DNA of 64,000 bases from a bacterium (GTDB lineage Bacteria > Planctomycetota > UBA1135 > UBA2386): positions 62,001-126,000 of the forward strand of contig JAUILN010000016.1 of NCBI GenBank assembly GCA_030432695.1. Reading direction: 5' to 3'. The number at the start of each line of letters is the position of its first letter. Positions within the stretch are counted from its first letter, which is position 1. This document shows, piece after piece, positions 8,709 through 16,879 of this stretch. A program made the position numbers and the translations under genes. Under the pieces are notes generated by a model. That model searched no databases and had not been told where the DNA came from. It saw nothing but the letters and a program-made list of their open reading frames with translations.

Positions 8709-10097
8709 ATGGACCTCCCCTTCCTGAATCGCACCCAGGAGCTCCGCCGCCTGACCGAGACCGCCTTCGGTTCCGCCTCAGGCTTCGCCTGCGTCTACGG
8801 ACGGCGCCGGCTCGGCAAGTCGCGTCTGCTGCGCGAAGCAGGAACAGGCCATCCCGCGGCGTTCTACGTCGGCGACGACCGTGACGCGGCGCTGCAGCGG
8901 AGCGCTGTGGCATCGGAGATCGCGCGGCACCTGCCGGGATTCGATGCGGTCGACTACCAGGACTGGGGAACGCTCCTCGACCGATTCTGGCGCGACGCCC
9001 CGACCGGGTTGACCCTGATCCTCGACGAGTTCCCGGCCCTGGTCGCCGCGGCGCCGGAGCTGCCGAGCGTGCTGCAGAAGCTCATCGACCGACAGCGGCG
9101 AGGACTGGTCCTCTGCGGCTCCTCGCAGCGGATGATGCATGGCCTGGTCCTGGACGCGACCGCGCCGCTGTTCGGTCGAGCCGAGCAGATCCTGCGCATC
9201 GGTCCGCTGGATCCACAGTGGATCCTCCCCGCCCTTCAACTCCGCAGCCCGGCCGACGCGGTGGAGCAGTACGCCTGCTGGGGCGGCGTCCCCCGCTACT
9301 GGGAGCTGGCCCGCGCCTGCCGCAACCGGGGCGGCGACCCCCTCGACGAACTGGTCCTCGATCCGCTCGGCGTGCTCCACAACGAACCCGACCGATTGCT
9401 CGCCGACGACCTCGAGAAGATCCGGCTGAGCGCGTCACTGTTGGCACTGATCGGCCAGGGCTGCACGCGGCTCTCGGAGATCGCCGGCCGGCTGCAGACC
9501 AACGCGACGACCCTCTCGCGGCCACTCGCCCGACTCATCGACCTCGGCCTCGTCCATCGCGACATCCCCTTCGGCCGGAGCACGCGCGACTCCAAGCGCA
9601 CCCTCTACCGGATCGCCGACCCGTTCCTGTCGCTCTGGTATCGCTTCGTGGAGCCCAACCGCTCGCGCCTGGCCGCCGGCCAGCGCGACCTGGTGCGCGC
9701 CGACGTCGACCGCGAGTGGCCCCGCTTCCTCGGCCAGGCCTGGGAGACCCTCGCTCGCGACAGCGTCGCCCGGCTCGAGATCGGCGGCACCCGCTGGCGC
9801 CCCGCGTCACGCTTCTGGGGTCCTTCCACCGAGCGCACGCCGATCGAGATCGACCTGGTCGCGGAACATGCGACCGATCCCGAGCGGATGCTGGTCGGCG
9901 AAGTGAAGCTGTCCGCCAGCGCGAAGGAGGCGCGCGAGCTGCTGGCGGCCCTGGAACGCAAGGCCGCGATCTGTCCGCCGCTCGCCGGCAAGCAGGTCAC
10001 CGCGACGCTGTGGGTCCTGCGCCGCCGCGGCCGCATCGACGACGAGCGGGTGGTCGGTCCCGACGCGGTGATGACTGCCCCCCAAGGTCTGTCGTAG
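8709..10097 (+). CDS. ATP-binding protein of the archaeal-ATPase / DUF234 type
   Basis: 462 aa. The N-terminal P-loop has Walker A GRRRLGKS (31-38, Lys37) and Walker B LTLILDE (Asp106-Glu107). A winged-helix region follows (about 245-290). The C-terminal third looks like the DUF234 nuclease-like module: Asp382 and Glu398-Val-Lys400 in the order D-(x)15-E-V-K resemble a PD-(D/E)xK active site. These ATPases are spread widely by horizontal transfer and their role is unknown. The start is set by the ATG 7 bp after a 37-bp palindrome, which probably regulates it. Its stop codon (10095-10097) lies inside another palindrome, so the last residues may be a recent extension. Confidence 0.88.
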   Translation: MDLPFLNRTQELRRLTETAFGSASGFACVYGRRRLGKSRLLREAGTGHPAAFYVGDDRDAALQRSAVASEIARHLPGFDAVDYQDWGTLLDRFWRDAPTGLTLILDEFPALVAAAPELPSVLQKLIDRQRRGLVLCGSSQRMMHGLVLDATAPLFGRAEQILRIGPLDPQWILPALQLRSPADAVEQYACWGGVPRYWELARACRNRGGDPLDELVLDPLGVLHNEPDRLLADDLEKIRLSASLLALIGQGCTRLSEIAGRLQTNATTLSRPLARLIDLGLVHRDIPFGRSTRDSKRTLYRIADPFLSLWYRFVEPNRSRLAAGQRDLVRADVDREWPRFLGQAWETLARDSVARLEIGGTRWRPASRFWGPSTERTPIEIDLVAEHATDPERMLVGEVKLSASAKEARELLAALERKAAICPPLAGKQVTATLWVLRRRGRIDDERVVGPDAVMTAPQGLS

Positions 10098-10123
10098 TCG
10101 GTGCCAGGCACCAACCACGACAG
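10089..10123. repeat. Copy 2 of GGTGCC-A-GGCACC palindrome family
   Basis: 35-bp palindrome starting CTGTCGTAGTCGGTGCC and ending GGCACCAACCACGACAG, two mismatched pairs, centred on A. It is followed by ATTCC, as in copy 3. It overlaps the stop codon of the ATPase gene and precedes the next gene by 66 bp. It may act as a terminator, but there is no T tract. Confidence 0.75.
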
Positions 10124-10189
10124 ATTCCTGATCCACCCCGCGCCCCCCCGCCCGCATGCGGCATCGACCCCGATTCCCACGAGGTTCCG

Positions 10190-13100
10190 ATGTCCGCTCA
10201 ACGTCCGCTCCCCCGCCCCGGCGCCGCACTTCTCGCCGGCGCCGTCCTCGCCTCCGCCGCCGCACTCTCCGCGCAGATCTCGCTCCGCCGCCTGGTCGAT
10301 GTCGACACCACGCCGATCGGCCGTAGCTCGGACCCGGTGTTCGGGGCCGAACTCCCCGACGGCACCTGCATCTTCGCCGCGACCGACCACGCCCACGGTC
10401 GCGAGGTCTGGGTGATCCGGAACGGCGCGGCCCCCGCACTGCTGAAGGACATCCTGCCCGGCCAGACCGGCTCCCACCCGCGCGACTTCGTGCCGTTCCA
10501 GGGCGAGGTCTGGTTCTCGGCCAGTGACGGCCAGAACGGCCGCGAACTGTGGAAGACCGACGGCACTCCGGCCGGAACGGTACTGGTCGTCGATCTCGCG
10601 GTCGGCTCCGCCGGCTCGGCGCCGAGCGGCCTCGCCGTCCAAGGCAACCGGCTGTACTTCAGCGCCTTCGACGGTGCGGGTGGCCGCGAGCCGCACGTCT
10701 CGGACGGCACCCCCGCCGGCACGCGGCTGCTGAAGGACGTGCGCGCGGGCGCGGCCGGCTCCGGCGTGAGCAACGACGCGCCCCACACCTTCGTGCCGAG
10801 CGATGTCGGCAACACGGTGTTCTTCGCCGCCGACGACGGCGTGTCGGGCATCGAGCTGTGGCAGACCGACGGCACCACTGCCGGCACCATGCTGGTCGAC
10901 GACCTGAACCCGGGCCTCGCCGAGGGCTTCGATCCGGACGAAGCCGCGGTGGTCCTCAACGGCACGCTGTTCTTCCGCGGCGACGACGGCGGCGGCACCG
11001 GCTCCGAGCTCTACAAGAGCGACGGCAGTGCGGCCGGCACGGTGCGGGTCAAGGATCTGCGCGCCGGCACCGGCAGCGGCTTCCCGAACTCGCTCACCGT
11101 CCACCAGGGCAAGGTCTACTTCTCCGCGATCGACACCAACCTCGGCCGCGAGCTGTTCGAGACCGACGGCACGCTCGCCGGCACCCGCGTGGTCGCCGAC
11201 ATCCGCCCCGGCAGCAGCTCGTCCAACCCGAGCGAGCTGGCGAGCTGCGGCAACCTGCTCTACTTCAGCGCCAGCGCCGACCAGGTCTTCACCGAGCCGC
11301 ACATCAGCGACGGCACGCCCCAGGGCACGCGGGTCCTGGCCGACGTGAACCCCGGCGTGTTCAGCTCGCTGCCCGCCGACTTCACCTGCTGCGGCAATCT
11401 GGTGTTCTTCACCGCGCGCACCCAGGCCGAGGGCGAGGAGTTGTTCGTCACCGATGGCCGCATCGGCAACGTGACGCTGCTCCAGGACTTCCTGCCCGGC
11501 ACCGACTTCGGCGATCCCGAGCACCTGTTCTGCTGCGGCAGTCACCTGCTCGGCGCCGCGAGCACCCCGGCCGGCAACGAGCTGTTCCAGAGCGACGGCA
11601 CGGTCGCCGGCACGCAGGTCGTCGACCTCGATCCGACCCAGACCACCGCGAGCAGCAATCCGCGCCAGTTCCGCGGCGTCGACATGGAGTCGTTCTACTT
11701 CGTCGGCGACACCACGCTGCACGGCTCGGAGGTGTTCTTCTTCGACGGCACCCGCAGCCGGGCACTGGAGGTCAACGTCGGCCGCGACGACAGCTCACCC
11801 GAGAACCTGACGGTGGTCGGTCGCTCGGCCTACTGGACCGCGCGGACCAGCGCCGAGGGCCGCGAGCTCTACCGCTCGATCGACGGCGGCCCGGCCGAGC
11901 TGGTCGCCGACCTGCGAGTGGGTGCCCTCTCCAGCAGCCCCGCCGAACTGGTGGCCTTCGACCACCGGACCCTGGTGTGCCGCGCCCGCACTCCCAACCA
12001 GGGCACCGAGATCGTCGTCGCCCGCAACGACCAGCCCGGGGTGCAGATCTTCGACGTCCGCCCGGGCGCGGCGTCGAGTTCTCCCGGCGACCTCACCAGG
12101 CTCGTCGAACCCGACACCGGCGACAACTTCGTGGTCTTCGTCGCGACCGACGACGCGGTCGGCACCGAGCTGTTCGCCTTCGACGGCGTCGGCATCCGGG
12201 TCGTCGCCGACCTCGCGCCGGGCACCGCGGGCAGCGGCGCCCGCAAGCTGGTGGGCAACGCCGACCACAGCGCGATCCTGTTCGAGGCCGAGCACAACGG
12301 CAGCAACCACCTGCAGCGGCTCACGGTCCGCAACTCGCCGACCGGCCTGAACCTCGAGTTCCTGATCGAGCAGATCTTCGACCTCGGCCGCAGCTTCCTG
12401 ATCGAATCGATCGCCGACCCCGACGAGGCGCTCCGACGACTCGGCGTGCGTGCCTGGGTGCTGATGGCAGACGTGGCCGCCAACCAGACCGGACTCGAGC
12501 CCTACTTCATCGACGACCAAGGCACCGAGCACCTGATCGAAGACGTGATGCCGGGGCCCGCAGGCTCCGACCCGGCGATCCTCGCCACCGACGCCGACGG
12601 CATCAGCTACACGGCCTTCGACGCGCAGCTCGAACGCGAGTTCAGGAGCTTCGACGTGCAGCAGGGAACCGTCACCGAGATCGATCTCCTGCCAGGCGCG
12701 GAGAGCAGCGATCCCGAGCCGGGGGTCGCGGTCGGAGACGGCACGCTGTTCAACGCCAGGCTGATCGTCGACGAGGAGCAGGCGGCGATCTTCCTGGCGC
12801 GTCAGCAGGTGATCCTGACCCTCGGCCTCGATCCGAAGGGACTGGAGGACGGCGTCGATCTCGGCCCGATCATCGTGGCCAGCGCCCTCGACCGGAATGT
12901 CGGCGGTGGCCGCGAACCGGTCGGCATCGCGCTCGATGGCGTCGCCCGCGCCACCGAGTTCGGAGTGTCCTGCGACGGCCGGGCTCGCACCACCGCCACC
13001 ACGCCGCGCATCGGCCGGACGGCTCGCTGGAAGACCAGCGGAGGCCAGCCGGGCGACTTCGGCTTCCAGGTCGTGGGCGCACCCGTGGGCCCCCGCCAGC

Positions 13101-13306
13101 AGCTCGCCGGCTGCGACCTCTACATCGATCCCGCGACGATGATCACCGCCTTCGCGGGCACCGCGCCGAGCTTCGAAAGCAGCGTCGTCCTCTCCAACGA
13201 CACGTCCCTGGTCGGCGTGGCCGTGGTCACCCAGGGCGTGTGGATCCCGACCGACGGCCGGGCCCCGGTGTTGAGCAACGGGGTCTATCAAGGCATCGGA
13301 AACTGA
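10190..13306 (+). CDS. Secreted TDGT-repeat (ELWxTDGTxxGT) protein with shared tail domain
   Basis: About 1038 aa. The ATG at 10190 gives a signal peptide (AALLAGAVLASAAALSAQ); upstream in-frame sequence is the shadow of the ATPase gene. The body holds at least 13 repeats of roughly 45-50 residues built on G-x-E-L-(W/F/Y)-x-(T/S)-D-G-T-x-x-G-T followed by VxDL or LKDV, a repeat common in bacterial exported proteins and probably a beta-propeller-like or beta-solenoid fold. The motif decays towards the C-terminus. The last 130 residues contain GCDLYIDP and resemble the C-terminal tails of other secreted proteins in this window. Likely surface or periplasmic; no enzymatic residues seen. It is followed after 20 bp by a sigma factor gene. 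Confidence 0.8.
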   Translation: MSAQRPLPRPGAALLAGAVLASAAALSAQISLRRLVDVDTTPIGRSSDPVFGAELPDGTCIFAATDHAHGREVWVIRNGAAPALLKDILPGQTGSHPRDFVPFQGEVWFSASDGQNGRELWKTDGTPAGTVLVVDLAVGSAGSAPSGLAVQGNRLYFSAFDGAGGREPHVSDGTPAGTRLLKDVRAGAAGSGVSNDAPHTFVPSDVGNTVFFAADDGVSGIELWQTDGTTAGTMLVDDLNPGLAEGFDPDEAAVVLNGTLFFRGDDGGGTGSELYKSDGSAAGTVRVKDLRAGTGSGFPNSLTVHQGKVYFSAIDTNLGRELFETDGTLAGTRVVADIRPGSSSSNPSELASCGNLLYFSASADQVFTEPHISDGTPQGTRVLADVNPGVFSSLPADFTCCGNLVFFTARTQAEGEELFVTDGRIGNVTLLQDFLPGTDFGDPEHLFCCGSHLLGAASTPAGNELFQSDGTVAGTQVVDLDPTQTTASSNPRQFRGVDMESFYFVGDTTLHGSEVFFFDGTRSRALEVNVGRDDSSPENLTVVGRSAYWTARTSAEGRELYRSIDGGPAELVADLRVGALSSSPAELVAFDHRTLVCRARTPNQGTEIVVARNDQPGVQIFDVRPGAASSSPGDLTRLVEPDTGDNFVVFVATDDAVGTELFAFDGVGIRVVADLAPGTAGSGARKLVGNADHSAILFEAEHNGSNHLQRLTVRNSPTGLNLEFLIEQIFDLGRSFLIESIADPDEALRRLGVRAWVLMADVAANQTGLEPYFIDDQGTEHLIEDVMPGPAGSDPAILATDADGISYTAFDAQLEREFRSFDVQQGTVTEIDLLPGAESSDPEPGVAVGDGTLFNARLIVDEEQAAIFLARQQVILTLGLDPKGLEDGVDLGPIIVASALDRNVGGGREPVGIALDGVARATEFGVSCDGRARTTATTPRIGRTARWKTSGGQPGDFGFQVVGAPVGPRQQLAGCDLYIDPATMITAFAGTAPSFESSVVLSNDTSLVGVAVVTQGVWIPTDGRAPVLSNGVYQGIGN

Positions 13307-13326
13307 TAGGCTGGAACGCGCAGGAG

Positions 13327-13914
13327 ATGTCGACCACCGAACCCATCACCCAGCTCCTCGAAGCGGTCGGCCGCGGTGAGGAACGCGCGCCGGAGCGACT
13401 CCTGGAGCGCGTCTACGGTGAGCTGCACCGGCTCGCCGACCGCCTGCTGCGCCGCGAGGACGCCGGGTCGTCGCTGCAGGCGACGATCCTGGTCCACGAC
13501 GCCTGGCTGTCGTTGTCGGCCGGCTCGGAGCAGGCGAGCGGCTTCGAGCGCCGCGCCCACTTCTTCGGTGCGGCGGCACGGGCGATGCGCCGGGTGCTGG
13601 TCGACCACGCGCGGGCCCGGCGCGCCGCCTGCCGCGGCGGCGACCTGCTGCGGGTCACCCTCTGCGACGTGCCGACGCGCGACGACGAAGCGGTCGGCGA
13701 CATCGCGGTGCTCACCCTGCACGACGCCCTGGAGAAGCTCGAAGAGATGGCGCCGCACGTCGCGCAGGTCGTCGAACTGCGCTACTTCGCCGGCCTGACG
13801 ATCGACGAGACCGCCAAGGCCCTCGGCCGTTCCACCGCCACCGTGAAGCGCGAGTGGGCGTTCGCACGGGCGTGGCTCCACGACCGCATCCGCCGCGAGG
13901 GTCCCGGGTCGTGA
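13327..13914 (+). CDS. ECF sigma factor, TIGR02999-like
   Basis: 195 aa. Region 2 shows SLQATILVHDAWLSL and RAHFFGAAARAMRRVLVDHA, the signature of the Planctomycetes/Acidobacteria ECF group. Region 4 ends with LTIDETAKALGRSTATVKRE, the helix-turn-helix. A purine-rich CAGGAG sits just before the ATG. Its stop codon overlaps the GTG start of a Ser/Thr kinase (GTGA at 13911-13914). Such sigma/kinase pairs have no classical anti-sigma factor and are believed to be controlled by phosphorylation, so this kinase is the likely regulator. The target promoters are unknown. Confidence 0.93.
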   Translation: MSTTEPITQLLEAVGRGEERAPERLLERVYGELHRLADRLLRREDAGSSLQATILVHDAWLSLSAGSEQASGFERRAHFFGAAARAMRRVLVDHARARRAACRGGDLLRVTLCDVPTRDDEAVGDIAVLTLHDALEKLEEMAPHVAQVVELRYFAGLTIDETAKALGRSTATVKREWAFARAWLHDRIRREGPGS

Positions 13915-16622
13915 GCAACTCGCCGGCCGAGATGGAGCTGTTCCTCCAGGCCCTCGAGCAGGAGGAACCCGCTCGCCAGGCCCTGCTCGACGCGGTCGAG
14001 GATGCCGCGCTGCGGCGCCGGGTCCTCGACCTGCTCGCGGCGCACGACGAACTCGGCGACCGCGATCCGCTGAGCGTCGCCCACCGCCCCACGGGCTCGA
14101 CGTCGCGGCTGATCGGACGAACGGTCGACGGCTACCGCATCGTCGGCGAGCTCGGCCGCGGCGGTATGGGCGTGGTCTACGACGCCGAACAGCTCGAGCC
14201 CCGGCGCCGGGTCGCGCTGAAGACCCTGCCGCTGGCCCAGGCCGACCCCCGCAACGAACGCCGCCTCGAGCGCGAGGCCGAGACCCTGGCCCGGCTGTCG
14301 CACCCCGGCATCGCGCAGGTCTTCGGCTCGGGGCGAGCGGACACACTCGACGGCCTGCCCTACCTGGTGATGGAGCGGATCGACGGCGTGCCGATCGACG
14401 TGTTCGCCCGGCAGCGCGATCTCGACGCTCACGCCCGGCTGCTGCTCCTCGCCAGGCTCTGCGAGGCGCTCGGCCACGCGCACCAACGCGGGGTGGTGCA
14501 CCGCGATCTGAAGCCGTCGAACGTGCTGGTCACCGCCGACGGGGATCCGAAGGTCCTCGACTTCGGCATCGCCCGCCTGCTCGACGACGACACCCTGCAC
14601 ACGCTCAGGACCCGCACCGGCCAGGTGATCGGCACGCTGGCCTACATGCCGCCCGAGCAGCTCTCGGGCCGCAACGCAACCGCTTCGGACACCCGCGCCG
14701 ACGTGTACGCCTTGGGGGTCCTCGGCTACGAACTGCTCGCCGGCCGCCTGCCGGTCGACCTGCCCGACGCCCCGCTCGCCAGCGCGATCCGCCAGCTCGC
14801 CGAGGCCGAGCCACGCCCGCTCGGCCAGGTGGTGCCGGCGCTGCGCGGCGACGTCGACCTGGTGCTCGGCAAGGCGCTCAGCCGCGACCCCAGGCTCCGC
14901 TACGGCGACGCCAATGCACTGGCCGCGGACCTGCGCCGACTGCTGGCCGACGAACCGGTGCAGGCGCGCGCCCCGAGCGCCGTCTACCAGCTCCGCAAGT
15001 TCGTCCGCCGACACCGCGCGGTGTGCAGTCTGGTCGCCGCGGTGATCGCCTCGCTCGGAGCCGGCCTCGCCTGGGCGTTGGTCGAGCGTTCGAGCGCCCG
15101 GGACGCGCAGCGCACCGCCGAGCGGATGGCCCACCGCGAACAGGCGCGCGCCGAGTCGATGGGGCGGGTCGTGAACCTGCTCGATCGGGTGGTCCGCAGC
15201 ACGGCCCCGCAGGACAACAACGGTCAGGACTACACCCTCACCGAGACGGTCGAGATGCTCGCCGAGTCGATCGACCGGCTCTACGCGGACGATGGCTACG
15301 TGCTCGGCAAAGCCCACGCGCTGCTCGCGCAGACCATGCTCCGCCGCGACCGCCTGCGCGACGCGCGCCACCACCTCGAGCGGGCTCGCCACGAACTGTC
15401 TCTCGCGGAACTCACGACCGCGTACGACCGCCGCTTCCTCGCCTCGCTCGACGCGCAGATGCGGTTCCAGGACGGCGAACTCGACGCCGCCCTCACCGAG
15501 TACGAGCAGGCGCTGGCGATGGACTCCGGCGACTCCGAACTCGACGCCAGCCTGGAGCGTGCATTGCAGCATGGACTCGCGGCGACCCTGGTGACCGCCC
15601 GCCGGGACCTCGACCGCGCCGAGCGCGTGGTCCGCGAGATCCTCGACGCGCCCGGCGAAGGTACCGACCCGCACACCCACGACCTCGACCTGCTCGCTCG
15701 GATCCTCGAGGCCCAGGGTCGGCACCACGAGTCCCTGGAGGTCTGGGACCGATACATCACTGCACTCCGCGACTCGGAGTACTACTCCAGCTCCCTGTCG
15801 CTGGCGAAGGCACTGCAGAACCAAGGGCTGCTGCTGCAGGAGATCGGCCAGAGCGAACGCGCGGTCGAGCAGCTCCGGGAGTCGCTGGCGATCCGTCGCC
15901 GCGTGCTCGGCGACACCCCGCACACCGACACCGCGTTCGCACTCGACAACCTGGGTTGCGTGCTGCGCGACCTGGGCCAGCACGAAGAGGCGCTCGAACT
16001 GTTCGGCGAGGCCGAGCGACTGTTCCGCACCATCCACGGCGGTCCGCACCTGGATCTCGCGGTCTGCCTCTCCGAGCAAGCCCTGGCGCTGCGCGACCTC
16101 GGGCGGATCGACGTCGCGAGTTCGATCCTCCACGAGGCTCTCGACCTCTTCGAGGCGCTGGACGGCAACCCGACCCCGCAGCACGCGGCGGCACTCGAGC
16201 AGCTGGTGCTCCTCGACCATGAAGCTACGCCGGTCGAGGACCGGCTCGCCGCCGCCGACCGGGCCGTCGCGATGCGTCATGCGATCCACGGCGCAGACCA
16301 TCACGTCGCCGCTCGCGCCCACGAGGCACGCGCCTACATCCGCTTCACCGTCGGGAGGACCGAGGAGGCCTTCGCGGACGCGGCCCGCACCCGCGAACTC
16401 CGCGAGCCGATCTACGGGACCGACGACTGGCGCACCTACGCCTCGGCCTGGATCGAGTGGATCGGCAAGGCCCGGAGCGGCGACCTGCAGGGGGCGCTGG
16501 CGCTCAACGAAGCAGCCCTCGCCGCGACCCGCTCCTCGCTCGGCGAGTCCTCGGCGCGGGTCGGGTTCTACGAAAGGCATCGGAACGAGCTGACCGAGGC
16601 GCTCGCGGCGCGCGACAAGTAG
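13911..16622 (+). CDS. Membrane Ser/Thr protein kinase with TPR sensor region
   Basis: About 903 aa from the GTG that overlaps the sigma factor stop. The kinase domain spans about 73-345: Gly loop GELGRGGMGVVY (79-90), Lys104, HRDLKPSN (197-204) and DFG (217-219), all catalytic residues present. A single transmembrane helix (about 370-392, SLVAAVIASLGAGLAWALV) is followed by about 500 residues of helical repeats with the spacing of TPRs (for example AFALDNLGCVLRDLGQHEEA). The topology puts the kinase in the cytoplasm and the TPRs outside. It probably senses an envelope signal and phosphorylates the co-translated sigma factor. Confidence 0.92.
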   Translation: MSNSPAEMELFLQALEQEEPARQALLDAVEDAALRRRVLDLLAAHDELGDRDPLSVAHRPTGSTSRLIGRTVDGYRIVGELGRGGMGVVYDAEQLEPRRRVALKTLPLAQADPRNERRLEREAETLARLSHPGIAQVFGSGRADTLDGLPYLVMERIDGVPIDVFARQRDLDAHARLLLLARLCEALGHAHQRGVVHRDLKPSNVLVTADGDPKVLDFGIARLLDDDTLHTLRTRTGQVIGTLAYMPPEQLSGRNATASDTRADVYALGVLGYELLAGRLPVDLPDAPLASAIRQLAEAEPRPLGQVVPALRGDVDLVLGKALSRDPRLRYGDANALAADLRRLLADEPVQARAPSAVYQLRKFVRRHRAVCSLVAAVIASLGAGLAWALVERSSARDAQRTAERMAHREQARAESMGRVVNLLDRVVRSTAPQDNNGQDYTLTETVEMLAESIDRLYADDGYVLGKAHALLAQTMLRRDRLRDARHHLERARHELSLAELTTAYDRRFLASLDAQMRFQDGELDAALTEYEQALAMDSGDSELDASLERALQHGLAATLVTARRDLDRAERVVREILDAPGEGTDPHTHDLDLLARILEAQGRHHESLEVWDRYITALRDSEYYSSSLSLAKALQNQGLLLQEIGQSERAVEQLRESLAIRRRVLGDTPHTDTAFALDNLGCVLRDLGQHEEALELFGEAERLFRTIHGGPHLDLAVCLSEQALALRDLGRIDVASSILHEALDLFEALDGNPTPQHAAALEQLVLLDHEATPVEDRLAAADRAVAMRHAIHGADHHVAARAHEARAYIRFTVGRTEEAFADAARTRELREPIYGTDDWRTYASAWIEWIGKARSGDLQGALALNEAALAATRSSLGESSARVGFYERHRNELTEALAARDK

Positions 16623-16742
16623 CGCCCGAAGCGAAGCCGCGCACCGACCCGGGCGATCGACCTGGACCGTCCGGGTCGTTCCCGATCCGCCGCCGTGTCG
16701 CAGCCGTCCGGTGACCCCGGGTCCGACTAGGCAGACTCCCCC

Positions 16743-16771
16743 GGTAGTGGCAAGCTTGCCGCGCCACTACC
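16743..16771. terminator. Hairpin after the sigma/kinase operon
   Basis: A 9-bp perfect stem (GGTAGTGGC and GCCACTACC) with an 11-nt loop, 121 bp after the kinase stop. There is no T tract, so it is only a possible terminator. Nothing else is recognisable in the 257 bp before the subtilase gene. Confidence 0.35.
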
Positions 16772-16879
16772 CGGGGCTCGCGGTCGTCGCGCGCACCGAG
16801 TGGCAAGGGTCTCTCTCCGCGCGCCTCCGGGAAGCTCCCCGCTCTGTGGAGCCGAGGGTGGGATGCGCAACCATTCGCC

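Noticed and set aside
13782..16580. Minus-strand frame of over 900 codons opposite the TPR kinase
   Set aside because: The plus strand encodes a full kinase with all catalytic residues; the minus frame shows no domain and is a codon-bias shadow.
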